Source: an uncultured Zoogloea sp.
GTDB lineage: Bacteria; Pseudomonadota; Gammaproteobacteria; Burkholderiales; Rhodocyclaceae
Reading direction: 5' to 3'
Assembly: GCA_937967645.1 (NCBI GenBank)
Contig: CALBTT010000214.1
Span: 60,105 to 124,104 of the forward strand
Length of the DNA: 64,000 nucleotides
Shown here: in pieces, positions 15,952 to 24,169 of the stretch
Layout: every line of letters starts with the position of its first letter
Position numbering within the stretch: position 1 is the stretch's first letter
Made by a program: the position numbers and the translations under genes
Notes under the pieces: generated by a model
Told to the model about the DNA's origin: nothing
Seen by the model: the letters and a program-made list of their open reading frames with translations, nothing else
Database searches by the model: none

Positions 15952-17673
15952 ATGAGCTTCACGATCCACGGCCTGGCCGTCTCCCAGGGTATCGCCATCG
16001 GCCATGCCCACCTGGTTTCCCATGCCCTGCTGGAAGTCGCCCATTTCACGATCGCGCCCAAGCATGTGGACGCGGAAGTCGTCCGCCTCCACACGGCGGT
16101 TGAACGGGTCAAGGTCGAGCTGGCCAGCCTGAAGGCGGCCACCAGTAGCGGTGCGGCGCCATCCGAGGTGGACGCCTTCGTCGGCATGCACATCATGCTG
16201 CTCGAGGACCCGATGCTCGTCGACGCCGCCGAGAACCTGATCCGGACCCGCCGCGCCAATGCCGAATGGGCCCTGGTGCAACAGATGGAGCAGCTCGTCG
16301 AGCAGTTCGAGGCCATCGAGGATGCCTACCTGCGCGAGCGCAAGTCCGACGTGGTCCAGGTGGTGGAGCGGGTCGTCAAGGTGCTCCTCGGCCACCCCGG
16401 CCACCTGCCGCCCAAGCGCAAGGACGGGCTGGGTACCATCGTCGTCGCCCACGACCTGTCGCCCACCGACACCATCGGCTTCAAGGACCACGCCGTCGCC
16501 GGCTTCATCACCGATGCGGGCGGCCCCACCGGCCACACCGCCATCGTCGCCCGCAGCCTGTCCATCCCGGCCGTGGTAGCCCTGCGCCACGTGCGCCACG
16601 TGGTCAAGGACGAAGAGCTGATCATCATCGACGGTACCCGTGGCGTGGTCATCGTCGATCCGGACGAGCGGGTACTCGAGGAATACCGGCTGCGCAAGGC
16701 CGCCGTCGAACTCGAGCGCTCCAAGCTCAAGCGCCTCAAGTCCACGCGGGCCGCCACCCTCGACGGCGAGGAGGTACAGATCCTCGCCAACATCGAGCTG
16801 CCCCCCGACGCGGTGCAGGCCAAGGGCGTGGAGGCCGACGGCGTCGGCCTGTTCCGCACTGAGTTCCTGTTCATGAGCCGCGACACCTGGCCGGACGAGG
16901 ACGAGCAGTTCGAGGCCTACAAGTCGGTGGTCAAGACCATGGCGGGCAAGCCGGTCACGGTGCGCACCCTCGACGTCGGCGCCGACAAGGAACTCGAGGG
17001 CGCCTCCCGGGCCGAGGACAACCCGGCCCTGGGGCTGCGTGCCATCCGCTTCTGCCTGGCCGAGCCCAAGATGTTCCTGACCCAGCTGCGGGCGCTGTTG
17101 CGGGCCAGCCACTTCGGCAAGCTCAAGATCCTGATCCCGATGCTGGCCAGCAGCCACGAGATCGACCAGACCCTGACCCTGCTCGACAAGGCCAAGGCCC
17201 AGCTGCGCGAACGCAAGGTCAAGTTCGACGAGTCCGTACCGGTCGGCGGAATGATCGAGATCCCGGCGGCAGCCCTGTGCCTGGGGGCCTTCACCAAGCG
17301 TCTGCAGTTCCTGTCCATCGGCACCAACGACCTGATCCAGTACACCCTCGCCATCGACCGTGGCAACGAGGCCGTCGCCCACCTCTACAACCCGCTCCAC
17401 CCGGCCGTGCTGCGGCTGATCCACCAGACCATCCAGGCCGGCATCAAGGCCGGCATCCCGGTCTCGGTGTGCGGCGAGATGGCCGGCGACCCCGACTGCG
17501 CCCGGCTGCTGATCGGCATGGGGCTGCGCCAGTTCTCGATGCATCCAGCGCAGATCCTGGAGGTCAAGCAGGCCATCCTGCGCGCCGACGCCACCGACCT
17601 GAGCCCGAAGGTGCAGCGCCTGCTCAAGCTGGACGAGCCCGACCGGGTGCGGGAAGCCGTCGAGAAACTGTGA
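15952..17673 (+). CDS. ptsI: Phosphoenolpyruvate-protein phosphotransferase (Enzyme I)
   Basis: The protein has 573 residues, the size of plain Enzyme I with no N-terminal GAF domain, so it is not PtsP of the nitrogen PTS. The phospho-His is in GGPTGHTAIVARS. The PEP-binding barrel shows GLFRTEFLFM, FLSIGTNDLIQY and the catalytic Cys segment VSVCGEMAGDP. EI takes phosphate from PEP and passes it to HPr. It closes the gshA-gshB-apbE-EIIA-HPr-EI run and is followed by a strong hairpin. Confidence 0.95.
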   Translation: MSFTIHGLAVSQGIAIGHAHLVSHALLEVAHFTIAPKHVDAEVVRLHTAVERVKVELASLKAATSSGAAPSEVDAFVGMHIMLLEDPMLVDAAENLIRTRRANAEWALVQQMEQLVEQFEAIEDAYLRERKSDVVQVVERVVKVLLGHPGHLPPKRKDGLGTIVVAHDLSPTDTIGFKDHAVAGFITDAGGPTGHTAIVARSLSIPAVVALRHVRHVVKDEELIIIDGTRGVVIVDPDERVLEEYRLRKAAVELERSKLKRLKSTRAATLDGEEVQILANIELPPDAVQAKGVEADGVGLFRTEFLFMSRDTWPDEDEQFEAYKSVVKTMAGKPVTVRTLDVGADKELEGASRAEDNPALGLRAIRFCLAEPKMFLTQLRALLRASHFGKLKILIPMLASSHEIDQTLTLLDKAKAQLRERKVKFDESVPVGGMIEIPAAALCLGAFTKRLQFLSIGTNDLIQYTLAIDRGNEAVAHLYNPLHPAVLRLIHQTIQAGIKAGIPVSVCGEMAGDPDCARLLIGMGLRQFSMHPAQILEVKQAILRADATDLSPKVQRLLKLDEPDRVREAVEKL

Positions 17674-17677
17674 GTCA

Positions 17678-17728
17678 CGACAGGAGCGACGCCCCGCCAG
17701 CCGGCCGGTCGTCGCTCCTGTCGGGTTT
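17678..17728 (+). terminator. Terminator-like hairpin after ptsI
   Basis: A perfect 13-bp stem pairs CGACAGGAGCGAC (17678-17690) with GTCGCTCCTGTCG (17711-17723). GGGTTTGA follows with only a short U-run. It lies directly after the EI stop codon and before the metX leader, so it probably ends the PTS operon transcript. Confidence 0.7.
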
Positions 17729-17761
17729 GACTTCGGGCTGTGCCTCGCGCTAATCTTTTGA

Positions 17762-17817
17762 CTCAGCGCCGATTTGAACCCTTCAGCTTGCGGGCGCTTT
17801 ACAAGTACGGCTAAAGC
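17762..17817 (+). ncRNA. SAM-II (SAM_alpha) riboswitch aptamer upstream of metX
   Basis: The sequence matches the SAM-II aptamer layout. P1 is formed by AGCGCC (17765-17770) and GGCGCT (17793-17798). The loop begins GATTTGAACC, the conserved purine/U-rich segment of SAM-II. After P1 the 3' strand contains the conserved GCTAAAG (17810-17816). A pseudoknot pairing is possible between CTTG in the loop (17787-17790) and CAAG (17802-17805). SAM-II aptamers sit upstream of methionine biosynthesis genes in proteobacteria, and here metX follows at 17880. The assignment is by motif recognition; a covariance search with the SAM_alpha model would settle it. Confidence 0.85.
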
Positions 17818-17825
17818 GACGGCAG

Positions 17826-17858
17826 CCCAGTCCGCGACCGTTCGCCGACTGGGTTTTT
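17826..17858 (+). terminator. Intrinsic terminator in the metX leader (candidate riboswitch expression platform)
   Basis: CCCAGTC (17826-17832) pairs with GACTGGG (17847-17853), followed by TTTTT (17854-17858). The hairpin begins about 10 nt after the SAM-II aptamer and ends 21 nt before the metX start codon. It could be the SAM-controlled attenuator. Alternatively it could be a constitutive partial terminator. No clear antiterminator helix could be assigned by eye. Confidence 0.75.
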
Positions 17859-17879
17859 CGTTTTCCGGACGAAAGTGAG

Positions 17880-19001
17880 ATGACTGAACAATCCGTTGGC
17901 ATCGTGGCGCCCCAGACGGCCCACTTCGACACGCCCCTGCACCTCAAGAGCGGCGGCGTACTGCCCGAGTACGATCTCGTTTACGAAACCTATGGCACGC
18001 TCAACGCCAGCCGCAGCAATGCGGTGCTGGTCTGCCATGCCCTGTCCGGCTCGCATCATGTGGCCGGCGTGCATGCCGGCAGTGGCGCCGTAGGCTGGTG
18101 GGACAACCTGGTCGGTCCGGGCAAACCCCTCGACACCCGGCGCTTCTTCGTGATCGGGGTGAACAACCTGGGCGGCTGCTATGGCAGCTCCGGGCCCAAC
18201 AGCACCAATCCGGCCACCGGCAAGCCGTGGGGCGCCGACTTCCCCTTCGTCACCGTGGAGGACTGGGTCGATGCCCAGGCCCGCCTCGCCGACCTGCTGG
18301 GCATCGAGCGCTTCGCCGCTGTGGTGGGCGGCAGCCTGGGCGGCATGCAGGCCCTGTCGTGGACGCTGCAATACCCCGAGCGGGTCGGCCACGCGCTGGT
18401 GATCGCCTCGGCCCCCAAGCTCACCGCCCAGAACATTGCCTTCAACGAAGTAGCCCGTCAGGCCATCCTCAAGGATCCGGAGTTCCACGGCGGCCATTAC
18501 TACGAACATGGCGTGGTGCCCACCCGCGGCCTCGCCCTGGCGCGCATGGTCGGCCACATCACCTACCTGTCGGACGACTCGATGGACCAGAAATTCGGTC
18601 GCAGCCTGCGTCACGACAAGCCGGTGTTCAGCTACGACGTGGAGTTCGAGATCGAGTCCTACCTGCGCTATCAGGGGGACAAGTTCGCCGGCTACTTCGA
18701 CGCCAACACCTATCTGCTGACCACCAAGGCCCTCGACTACTACGATCCGGCCTTCGACTACGACGGCGACCTGGTGGCGGCCCTGTCCCGCGCCACCGCC
18801 GACTACCTGGTAGTGTCCTTCACCACCGACTGGCGCTTCGCCCCGTCGCGCAGCCGGGAGATCGTCTACGCCCTGATGCACAGCGACCGGCGGGTCAGCT
18901 ACGCCGAGATCGACTGTCCGGCCGGACACGACTCCTTCCTGCTCGACGACGCCCAGTACCACGCGGTACTGCGCGCCTACATCGACAACATCCGGATCTG
19001 A
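17880..19001 (+). CDS. metX: Homoserine O-acyltransferase (MetX)
   Basis: The protein has 373 residues and an alpha/beta-hydrolase fold. The nucleophile elbow GGSLGGMQAL carries the catalytic Ser, and HDSFLLDD near the C-terminus supplies the catalytic His. LVCHALSGSHHVAG and GVNNLGGCYGSSGP form the oxyanion and acyl-binding regions. It activates homoserine for methionine synthesis. Proteobacterial MetX paired with MetW can use succinyl-CoA instead of acetyl-CoA, and the sequence alone does not tell which. It is controlled by the upstream riboswitch/terminator. metW follows after 10 bp. Confidence 0.95.
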   Translation: MTEQSVGIVAPQTAHFDTPLHLKSGGVLPEYDLVYETYGTLNASRSNAVLVCHALSGSHHVAGVHAGSGAVGWWDNLVGPGKPLDTRRFFVIGVNNLGGCYGSSGPNSTNPATGKPWGADFPFVTVEDWVDAQARLADLLGIERFAAVVGGSLGGMQALSWTLQYPERVGHALVIASAPKLTAQNIAFNEVARQAILKDPEFHGGHYYEHGVVPTRGLALARMVGHITYLSDDSMDQKFGRSLRHDKPVFSYDVEFEIESYLRYQGDKFAGYFDANTYLLTTKALDYYDPAFDYDGDLVAALSRATADYLVVSFTTDWRFAPSRSREIVYALMHSDRRVSYAEIDCPAGHDSFLLDDAQYHAVLRAYIDNIRI

Positions 19002-19011
19002 GGGCGGATCG

Positions 19012-19599
19012 ATGAGCTTCCAACGCTACGACTACGACGTGATCGCCAACTGGATCGAGCCCGGCGAGCGCATCCTCGACCTGGGCTGCGGCGACGGCAG
19101 CCTGCTGCGCTACCTGGGCGAGGTCCGCCAGGTCCGCGGCTACGGGGTGGAGAACGACCCCGAGCGGATCGTCGCCTGCGCACGCAACGGCATCAACGTG
19201 ATCCAGATCGACATGGAACAAGGCCTGGCCGGCTTCGACGACGGCTTCTTCGACCACGTCATCATGAGCCTGTCGCTGCAGGCCATGCGCAACACCCAGG
19301 GCATCCTGCGCGAAATGCTGCGGGTCGGCCACGAGGCTGTGGTGAGCTTCCCCAACTTCGCCTACTGGCGCCACCGCCAGGCCATCCTCAACGGCCACAT
19401 GCCGGTCTCGAAGAACCTGCCCTACCAATGGTATGACACGCCCAACGTGCGCTTCTTCACCATTGCCGACTTCGACGCCCTGTGCGAGCAGGAAGGCATC
19501 ATCATCCGCGAGCGGCTGGCCTTCGACGAAGACAAGGTGATCATCGAGGAGCCCAACTTCCTCGCCAGCGTGGCCCTCTACCGGCTGGGCCGCGCCTGA
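19012..19599 (+). CDS. metW: Methionine biosynthesis protein MetW
   Basis: The protein has 195 residues and a class I methyltransferase fold. The SAM-binding motif is ILDLGCGDGSLLRYLG at the N-terminus, and SLQAMRNTQGILREMLRVG and SFPNFAYWRHR are conserved in MetW. MetW is found next to MetX in proteobacteria and is needed for full MetX activity; no methylation target has been shown. The two genes are 10 bp apart and should be co-controlled by the SAM-II riboswitch. Confidence 0.95.
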   Translation: MSFQRYDYDVIANWIEPGERILDLGCGDGSLLRYLGEVRQVRGYGVENDPERIVACARNGINVIQIDMEQGLAGFDDGFFDHVIMSLSLQAMRNTQGILREMLRVGHEAVVSFPNFAYWRHRQAILNGHMPVSKNLPYQWYDTPNVRFFTIADFDALCEQEGIIIRERLAFDEDKVIIEEPNFLASVALYRLGRA

Positions 19600-19606
19600 C
19601 CGGCCG

Positions 19607-19626
19607 GGGGCAGCCAAGGCTGCCCC
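19607..19626 (+). terminator. Hairpin after metW
   Basis: GGGGCAGCC (19607-19615) pairs perfectly with GGCTGCCCC (19618-19626) around a 2-nt AA loop, directly after the metW stop. There is no U-run, so it may be a transcript-end or processing hairpin. Confidence 0.4.
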
Positions 19627-19695
19627 TGCACGCCCCCGCCGCCCTCGCGGGATTGCTCTATCATCGCGGGCATCGTCATGCACCTGGAGACCCCC

Positions 19696-20565
19696 ATGAG
19701 CCAAGCGCAAGCCGGCATCCTGCAAGCCCTGCCCCCTTTTGCCCGCTACCTCTCCTTTTCCCTCGTACCGGGCGGCGACGTGGCGGCCGGGCTGAAGTGC
19801 CTGCAAGGCCTGGTGGATGGAGAAGCCATCGTGGCCGGCCTCGGCCTGGCCCCGTTGTCCGCCCTCGGGCGCAAGGTGGCGGGGCTGAAGCCCTTTCCAC
19901 CGCTGGCCGGCACGGGCGTGGACATCCCGTCCACGCCGGTCGCACTGTGGCTGTGGCTGCGTGGCACGGATCGGGGTGAGCTGCTGCACCGGGCCCGCCA
20001 TCTGAGCGACGCCCTCGCCCCCTTCTTTCAGCTCGACGAATCGATCGACGGCTTCAAGCACGACGGCGGCCGCGATCTGACCGGCTACGAGGACGGCACC
20101 GAGAACCCCGAGGGCGAGGAGGCCGTGGCCGCCGCCGTGGCCGCCGATGGCTCCAGCTTCGTCGCAGTCCAGCGCTGGGTCCACAACTTCCAGCACTTCG
20201 AGGCCATGCCGCCCGAAGAGCGGGACGACTGCATCGGCCGCCGCCGCGCCGACAACGAGGAACTCGACGACGCCCCCGACTCCGCCCACGTGAAGCGCAC
20301 CGCCCAGGAGAGCTTCAGCCCGGAGGCCTTCCTGCTGCGCCGCTCCATGCCCTGGATCGAAGGTCAGGCCGCCGGTCTGATGTTCGTGGCTTTCGGTCAC
20401 AGCGTGGATGCCTTCCAGGCGCAGATGCGCCGCATGGTCGGCCTGGAGGATGGGATCGTGGACGCCTTGTTCCGCTTCACCCGGCCGGTCACCGGCACCT
20501 ACCTGTGGTGCCCGCCCATCCAGGACGGCAGGCTGGACCTGTCAGCCGTGCTCGGCACGGCCTGA
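19696..20565 (+). CDS. DyP-type heme peroxidase (YfeX-like)
   Basis: The protein has 289 residues from ATG 19696, with CTGGAGA as a ribosome site just upstream. The family GXXDG motif is present in TGYEDGTENPEG with its distal Asp, and DSAHVKRTAQESF supplies the candidate proximal heme-ligand His. The C-terminal MFVAFGHSVDAFQAQMRRM region is typical of DyP dimeric ferredoxin-like folds. These enzymes use hydrogen peroxide to oxidise dyes and porphyrinogens. There is no signal peptide and no encapsulin neighbour, so it is probably cytosolic, like YfeX. Confidence 0.9.
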   Translation: MSQAQAGILQALPPFARYLSFSLVPGGDVAAGLKCLQGLVDGEAIVAGLGLAPLSALGRKVAGLKPFPPLAGTGVDIPSTPVALWLWLRGTDRGELLHRARHLSDALAPFFQLDESIDGFKHDGGRDLTGYEDGTENPEGEEAVAAAVAADGSSFVAVQRWVHNFQHFEAMPPEERDDCIGRRRADNEELDDAPDSAHVKRTAQESFSPEAFLLRRSMPWIEGQAAGLMFVAFGHSVDAFQAQMRRMVGLEDGIVDALFRFTRPVTGTYLWCPPIQDGRLDLSAVLGTA

Positions 20566-20597
20566 GCGCCCCGCCCCGGATCCGCGGCCCGCTGAAC

Positions 20598-21086
20598 GTG
20601 TCACACCCTCCGCCCACCCACCCGGTGTGGCCGGATGCCTGGCAACTCTGGTTCGACGGCTCGGCCAGCCCCAACCCGGGACGCATCGGCCTGGGCGCCC
20701 TGCTGCTGGGGCCTGCCGGCGAACGGATCGAGCTCTCTGAGCAGGCGTCACAGGGCGGCTGCAACAACACCGCCGAACTGCTGGCCCTGCAGCGGGCGGT
20801 GGACACCGCCCACCAGGCGGGCGCCCGGCGGGTGGTGATCCGCGGCGACAGTGACTTCGCGGTGCGCCATCTGCTCGGCTCGGCCCACACCGCCATTGCC
20901 CGCCTGAACACCCTGCTCGAAGCCCTCGCGCGCAGTCTGGAGGCCTTCGACGCGGTACGCATCGAATGGGTGCCACGCCATCGCAACGGGGACGCCGACC
21001 GTCTCTCCCGGGCGGCCCTGGGGCTGCCCGACAAACCCGCCGTGCCCCCCTTATCCCTGGCCCTCTCCCGCCGACGCCGGCGCTGA
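20598..21086 (+). CDS. RNase HI-like ribonuclease-fold protein
   Basis: The protein has about 162 residues from GTG 20598, chosen because the only earlier in-frame starts (GTG 20505 and 20508) lie inside the peroxidase gene. The RNase H catalytic set is complete: D20 in FDGSASPNPG, E60 in NNTAELLAL, D84 in IRGDSDF and the late Asp in HRNGDADRLSR. It resembles the short 'ribonuclease HI family' proteins with weak basic-protrusion sequence rather than classical RnhA. It would cleave RNA in RNA/DNA hybrids. Its last 36 bp overlap the convergent Gx transporter gene. Confidence 0.8.
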   Translation: MSHPPPTHPVWPDAWQLWFDGSASPNPGRIGLGALLLGPAGERIELSEQASQGGCNNTAELLALQRAVDTAHQAGARRVVIRGDSDFAVRHLLGSAHTAIARLNTLLEALARSLEAFDAVRIEWVPRHRNGDADRLSRAALGLPDKPAVPPLSLALSRRRRR

Positions 21087-21674
21087 GCACTGCAGCTCCT
21101 CCTGCAACAGCCGCGCCGCGATCAGCCCGTTGGCCAGACCGAAGACGGTGGCCGCCAAGGCAAAGACGGGCACCAGGTAGAACACGCCATCATGGGGAAC
21201 GAGCCACAGGCGGGCCACCACCAGCTGGCCGGCAATGTGGGCAAAGGCGGCCAGGATGCTGTGGCTGACCGGCCCGAGCCAGCGGCCCGGCAGCTGTGCG
21301 GCCCCGCCCAGCACCACCAGGCTGAGCAGGCTGCCGGCCAGGCTGAGGAAGAAACCCGGCGCCAGGAACTGCCCCAGCAACAGGCTGCCCACCAGCACCC
21401 GCAACAAGGCCACCCAGACCGCCTCGCGCCAGCCCCAGCGGGCCAGCACCACCAGGGTGATGATGTTGGCCAGCCCCGGCTTGACCCCCGGCAGGGGGAG
21501 CGGCACCGCCGCCTCCGCCACGGTCAGCACGATCGCTGCCGCCGCGTGGCGGGCAATCCGGTGATCGTCCGCGGTGGGCCGCAGCAGACGCTCACCGGAT
21601 TGCGCCGGGCCGCCCCCGGGAGGCGGGCAGGACGAAGCCCAGCCACGGGTGTCTTCAGTAGGCGAGGGAGTCAT
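21051..21674 (-). CDS. Gx transporter family membrane protein (former heptaprenyl diphosphate synthase component I family)
   Basis: The protein has 207 residues. After a proline-rich N-terminus come about five hydrophobic helices, with the conserved LPGVKPGLANIITLVVL segment characteristic of this family. Further helices are RVLVGSLLLGQFLAPGFFLSL and FYLVPVFALAATVFGLANG. It is probably an inner-membrane S-component-like transporter of unknown substrate. It overlaps the NusG-domain-II gene by 20 bp, an association seen in other bacteria, often near apbE. The start at 21674 is the only good one, but the first ~40 residues are low in conservation and may be non-native. Confidence 0.78.
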   Translation of the reverse strand: MTPSPTEDTRGWASSCPPPGGGPAQSGERLLRPTADDHRIARHAAAAIVLTVAEAAVPLPLPGVKPGLANIITLVVLARWGWREAVWVALLRVLVGSLLLGQFLAPGFFLSLAGSLLSLVVLGGAAQLPGRWLGPVSHSILAAFAHIAGQLVVARLWLVPHDGVFYLVPVFALAATVFGLANGLIAARLLQEELQCSAPASAGEGQG

Positions 21675-22062
21675 AGTCGGCGCGGCGCCCGGAGAGGGCC
21701 AGGCTCACCTGGTTGGGGGCGCAGATGGCCACCGCCCCGGCCGTGTTCAGCCAGCCCTGGCGCACACAGTACTGGCGCGGCCCCGGGTCGGCGGCCACGC
21801 GTGCGCGGCCCGGCTGGATCTCGATGCGGGTGGCGCCGAGAGGCCCGGGCACATCGATGACCGCCGGAGCGGACAGGGGCACTTCGGCAAAGGTGCGTCC
21901 GCCGGCCTTGATCACCGCCTTGTCGGGCCGCCCGCCCTGCCACAGGCTCAGGGCCGAGGCGAGGCACACGCCGAGCGCGGCGACCAGCACCAGCACATCG
22001 CCGCCCCGCAGGCAGGCTGCCCAGGCGGCCAGCCAGCTGCGCAGGGCGGGCCCGCTGATCAT
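21655..22062 (-). CDS. NusG domain II-containing membrane-anchored protein
   Basis: The protein has 135 residues. One N-terminal transmembrane helix (GDVLVLVAALGVCLASALSLW) is followed by an extracytoplasmic domain resembling NusG domain II. That domain includes IEIQPGRARVAADPGPRQYC and QGWLNTAGAVAICAPNQVSL, with two Cys (in QYCVRQG and AICAPNQ). It has no NGN or KOW transcription domain, so a role in transcription is unlikely. It starts in an ATGA overlap with the rapZ stop and overlaps the Gx transporter, so the pair probably works as a unit in the envelope. The function is not established. Confidence 0.78.
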   Translation of the reverse strand: MISGPALRSWLAAWAACLRGGDVLVLVAALGVCLASALSLWQGGRPDKAVIKAGGRTFAEVPLSAPAVIDVPGPLGATRIEIQPGRARVAADPGPRQYCVRQGWLNTAGAVAICAPNQVSLALSGRRADYDSLAY

Positions 22063-22901
22063 GCCTTCAGGGAACGGTGCCGCACCTGGACCCGAGCGGT
22101 CTCGCGGAACTGCTCGGCCAGCTTCTCGGCGATGTACACCGAGCGGTGCTGCCCTCCGGTACAGCCGATGGCGATGGTCAGATAGCTGCGGTTATCGTTG
22201 ACGTAGGACGGCAGCCAGGAGGCGACGAAGCGGTAGATGTCATCCACCATCTGCCCCACTTCCTCGAGCTTGCACAGGAAGTCGATGACCGGACCATCAC
22301 GGCCGGTAAGGGGACGCAGCAAGGGGTCGTAATGGGGGTTGGGCAGGCAGCGCACGTCGAACACCAGGTCGGCATCCAGGGGCAGGCCGTGCTTGAAGCC
22401 GAAGGACTCGAACAGCACGGTGATCTGGCTGCTGGGCTCCAGGCCGACGAAGCTCTTGACCCAGTTGCGCAGGGTGTTGGCGGCCAGGTCACTGGTGTCG
22501 ATGCGCTGGCCGAGTTCGGCGATCAGGGCCAGGGCTTCGCGCTCGCGGGAGATGGCCTCGCCGAGGGTGCTGCATTCGTCGCCCAGGGGGTGGCGACGAC
22601 GGGTCTCGGAGAAGCGGGCGATCAGCACGTCGTCACGGGCGTCCAGGAACAGGAAACGCAGATCGCTGACCATCGCCCGCAGGGCTTCGACCTGCCGCGG
22701 CAGGGCCGCAATGCTGGCGCCGGAGCGCACATCCACGGCCACCGCGATGCGCTGGTAGCCCGTGCCGCGAAGGTGCGATACCAGCTGCGGCAGCAGCGCC
22801 GCGGGGAGGTTATCGACCACGTAGTGCCCGCTGTCTTCCATGACATTGAGGGCGACGCTCTTGCCGGAACCGGAAAGACCGCTGATCAGAACGAGTTGCA
22901 T
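22059..22901 (-). CDS. rapZ: RNase adapter protein RapZ (YvcJ family nucleotide-binding protein)
   Basis: The protein has 280 residues. The Walker A motif GLSGSGKS is at residues ~8-15 and a DNLPAALLPQL segment follows. The C-terminal domain contains AIGCTGGQHRSVYIAE, the conserved RapZ Cys/His region. RapZ binds nucleotides and, in enterobacteria, directs the glmS-regulating sRNA GlmZ to RNase E. In betaproteobacteria it usually sits near ptsN/hprK, which are absent here. It is followed by the NusG-II and Gx transporter genes with overlaps. Confidence 0.93.
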   Translation of the reverse strand: MQLVLISGLSGSGKSVALNVMEDSGHYVVDNLPAALLPQLVSHLRGTGYQRIAVAVDVRSGASIAALPRQVEALRAMVSDLRFLFLDARDDVLIARFSETRRRHPLGDECSTLGEAISREREALALIAELGQRIDTSDLAANTLRNWVKSFVGLEPSSQITVLFESFGFKHGLPLDADLVFDVRCLPNPHYDPLLRPLTGRDGPVIDFLCKLEEVGQMVDDIYRFVASWLPSYVNDNRSYLTIAIGCTGGQHRSVYIAEKLAEQFRETARVQVRHRSLKA

Positions 22902-23046
22902 GAGGGTACCTGTAGGGGGGAGCGGCCAATCTCGGCGTCAGCCTGCCGGGAAACTGTGACGACTCGTCACGACCCGCCCGGCAAGGATAAACAACTTCCC
23001 CTGCCGCGTAGGCCCCCTTTTACATGAAAAGTAACGGTCTATTCAA

Positions 23047-23964
23047 TCAGGTCACGATCAGCTGGCTCCCCTCACGGGCAACCACGCCGGCGCGCACCAG
23101 ATCGGCCACCAGCCAGTCGGCCAGGGCCTCCGGGCTCAGGCCCAGGAAGCGGCGGTTGGCCTCGCGATAGAGGTGCACCCGGTCGAGGTAGGCTGGCAGC
23201 TCGTCCAGCGGCATGCTGCGGCGCTCCAGCAGCATGAAGGTGATGCAGGCACGGATCGCATTGCGGGCCATCCGCGCACCGTCCTCCTCGAAGGCCCGCA
23301 GCCGCGAGAAGGCGGCGGCGAGGGCCTCATCCACCTCCACGAAGGGCGCTCCGTGCCCGGGGATGACCCGGTCCACCGGCAGGCGGGCGATCGCCTCCAG
23401 CGTCGCGCGCACCGCTTCGATACCGCCGCCACTGCCGATCACCTCGGCGAACAGGATGCCGAAGCCGTCCCGCCACAGGGCATCGCCGGAGATCAGCAGG
23501 CGGGCATCCGGTGCGTGGAAGACCAGCGCGTCCATGTCGTGGCCGGGCGCCGGCAGCGCCTGCCACTCCAGGCCACCCATCACCAGGCGCTCGCCGGCGG
23601 CCAGGGTGAAGTCTGCCTGGAAAGGCTCGCCCTGCTGGGCCGCGACGCTGAGCAGGAGGGCCTCCTCATCCCAACTGGCGATGGCACCGGCCATGCCCTC
23701 CGGCACGCCGATGCGGCAGCCGAAGGCGCGCTGCACCGCAGCGTTGCAGCCGATGTGGTCGGAATGGGAGTGGGTGTTGATCAGGCGCGACAGGGCGCAG
23801 CCATCCAGCGCCTCACGCACCAGCGCAACGGTCTGCGCCGCGTGGCTGACGTAGCCGGTGTCGATCAGGGTGGCCTCGTCACCATCGCGCAGGATCACGT
23901 TGTTGGCAGACAGCCAGCCCCGTTCGACGACCTGGATGGAGGGAGGGAGGATGCAGCGGCTCAC
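23047..23964 (-). CDS. MBL-fold metallo-hydrolase
   Basis: The protein has 305 residues. The zinc-binding motif HSHSDH is in LINTHSHSDHIGCN, with further ligands in LPAPGHDMDALVFH and VIPGHGAPF. The core is followed by a C-terminal ~75-residue helical, winged-helix-like tail (MPLDELPAYLDRVHLYREA). This architecture fits glyoxalase II/hydroxyacyl hydrolase-like or LACTB2-like enzymes. The substrate is unknown. It is followed downstream (leftward) by rapZ after a 145-bp gap, and it starts 12 bp after the stop of a DUF1289 gene. Confidence 0.85.
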   Translation of the reverse strand: MSRCILPPSIQVVERGWLSANNVILRDGDEATLIDTGYVSHAAQTVALVREALDGCALSRLINTHSHSDHIGCNAAVQRAFGCRIGVPEGMAGAIASWDEEALLLSVAAQQGEPFQADFTLAAGERLVMGGLEWQALPAPGHDMDALVFHAPDARLLISGDALWRDGFGILFAEVIGSGGGIEAVRATLEAIARLPVDRVIPGHGAPFVEVDEALAAAFSRLRAFEEDGARMARNAIRACITFMLLERRSMPLDELPAYLDRVHLYREANRRFLGLSPEALADWLVADLVRAGVVAREGSQLIVT

Positions 23965-23975
23965 GGCCAGCCGCC

Positions 23976-24158
23976 TCAGTCGGCCGCCTGGGGCCGCTCG
24001 CCGGGCAGGCCGGCGAGGCTGGCCACTTCGGCGTCAGCCTGGCTGTCGGCGGCGGAGTCGGTCTCACCGAAGATCACGTCGGCACTGCGGCCGCAGCCGA
24101 TGCAGTAGCCGCTCTCGTCGATCTCGCAGATGCCGACGCAGGGATTGTCTTCGCTCAT
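23976..24158 (-). CDS. DUF1289 small Cys-rich protein (copy 1)
   Basis: The protein has 60 residues from ATG 24158. The family core CVGICEIDESGYCIGCGRS carries four Cys in the DUF1289 pattern, which suggests metal or Fe-S binding. An acidic tail follows. It is one of two adjacent DUF1289 genes separated by 11 bp. The function is unknown. Confidence 0.82.
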   Translation of the reverse strand: MSEDNPCVGICEIDESGYCIGCGRSADVIFGETDSAADSQADAEVASLAGLPGERPQAAD

Positions 24159-24169
24159 GGCAGCTCCTA

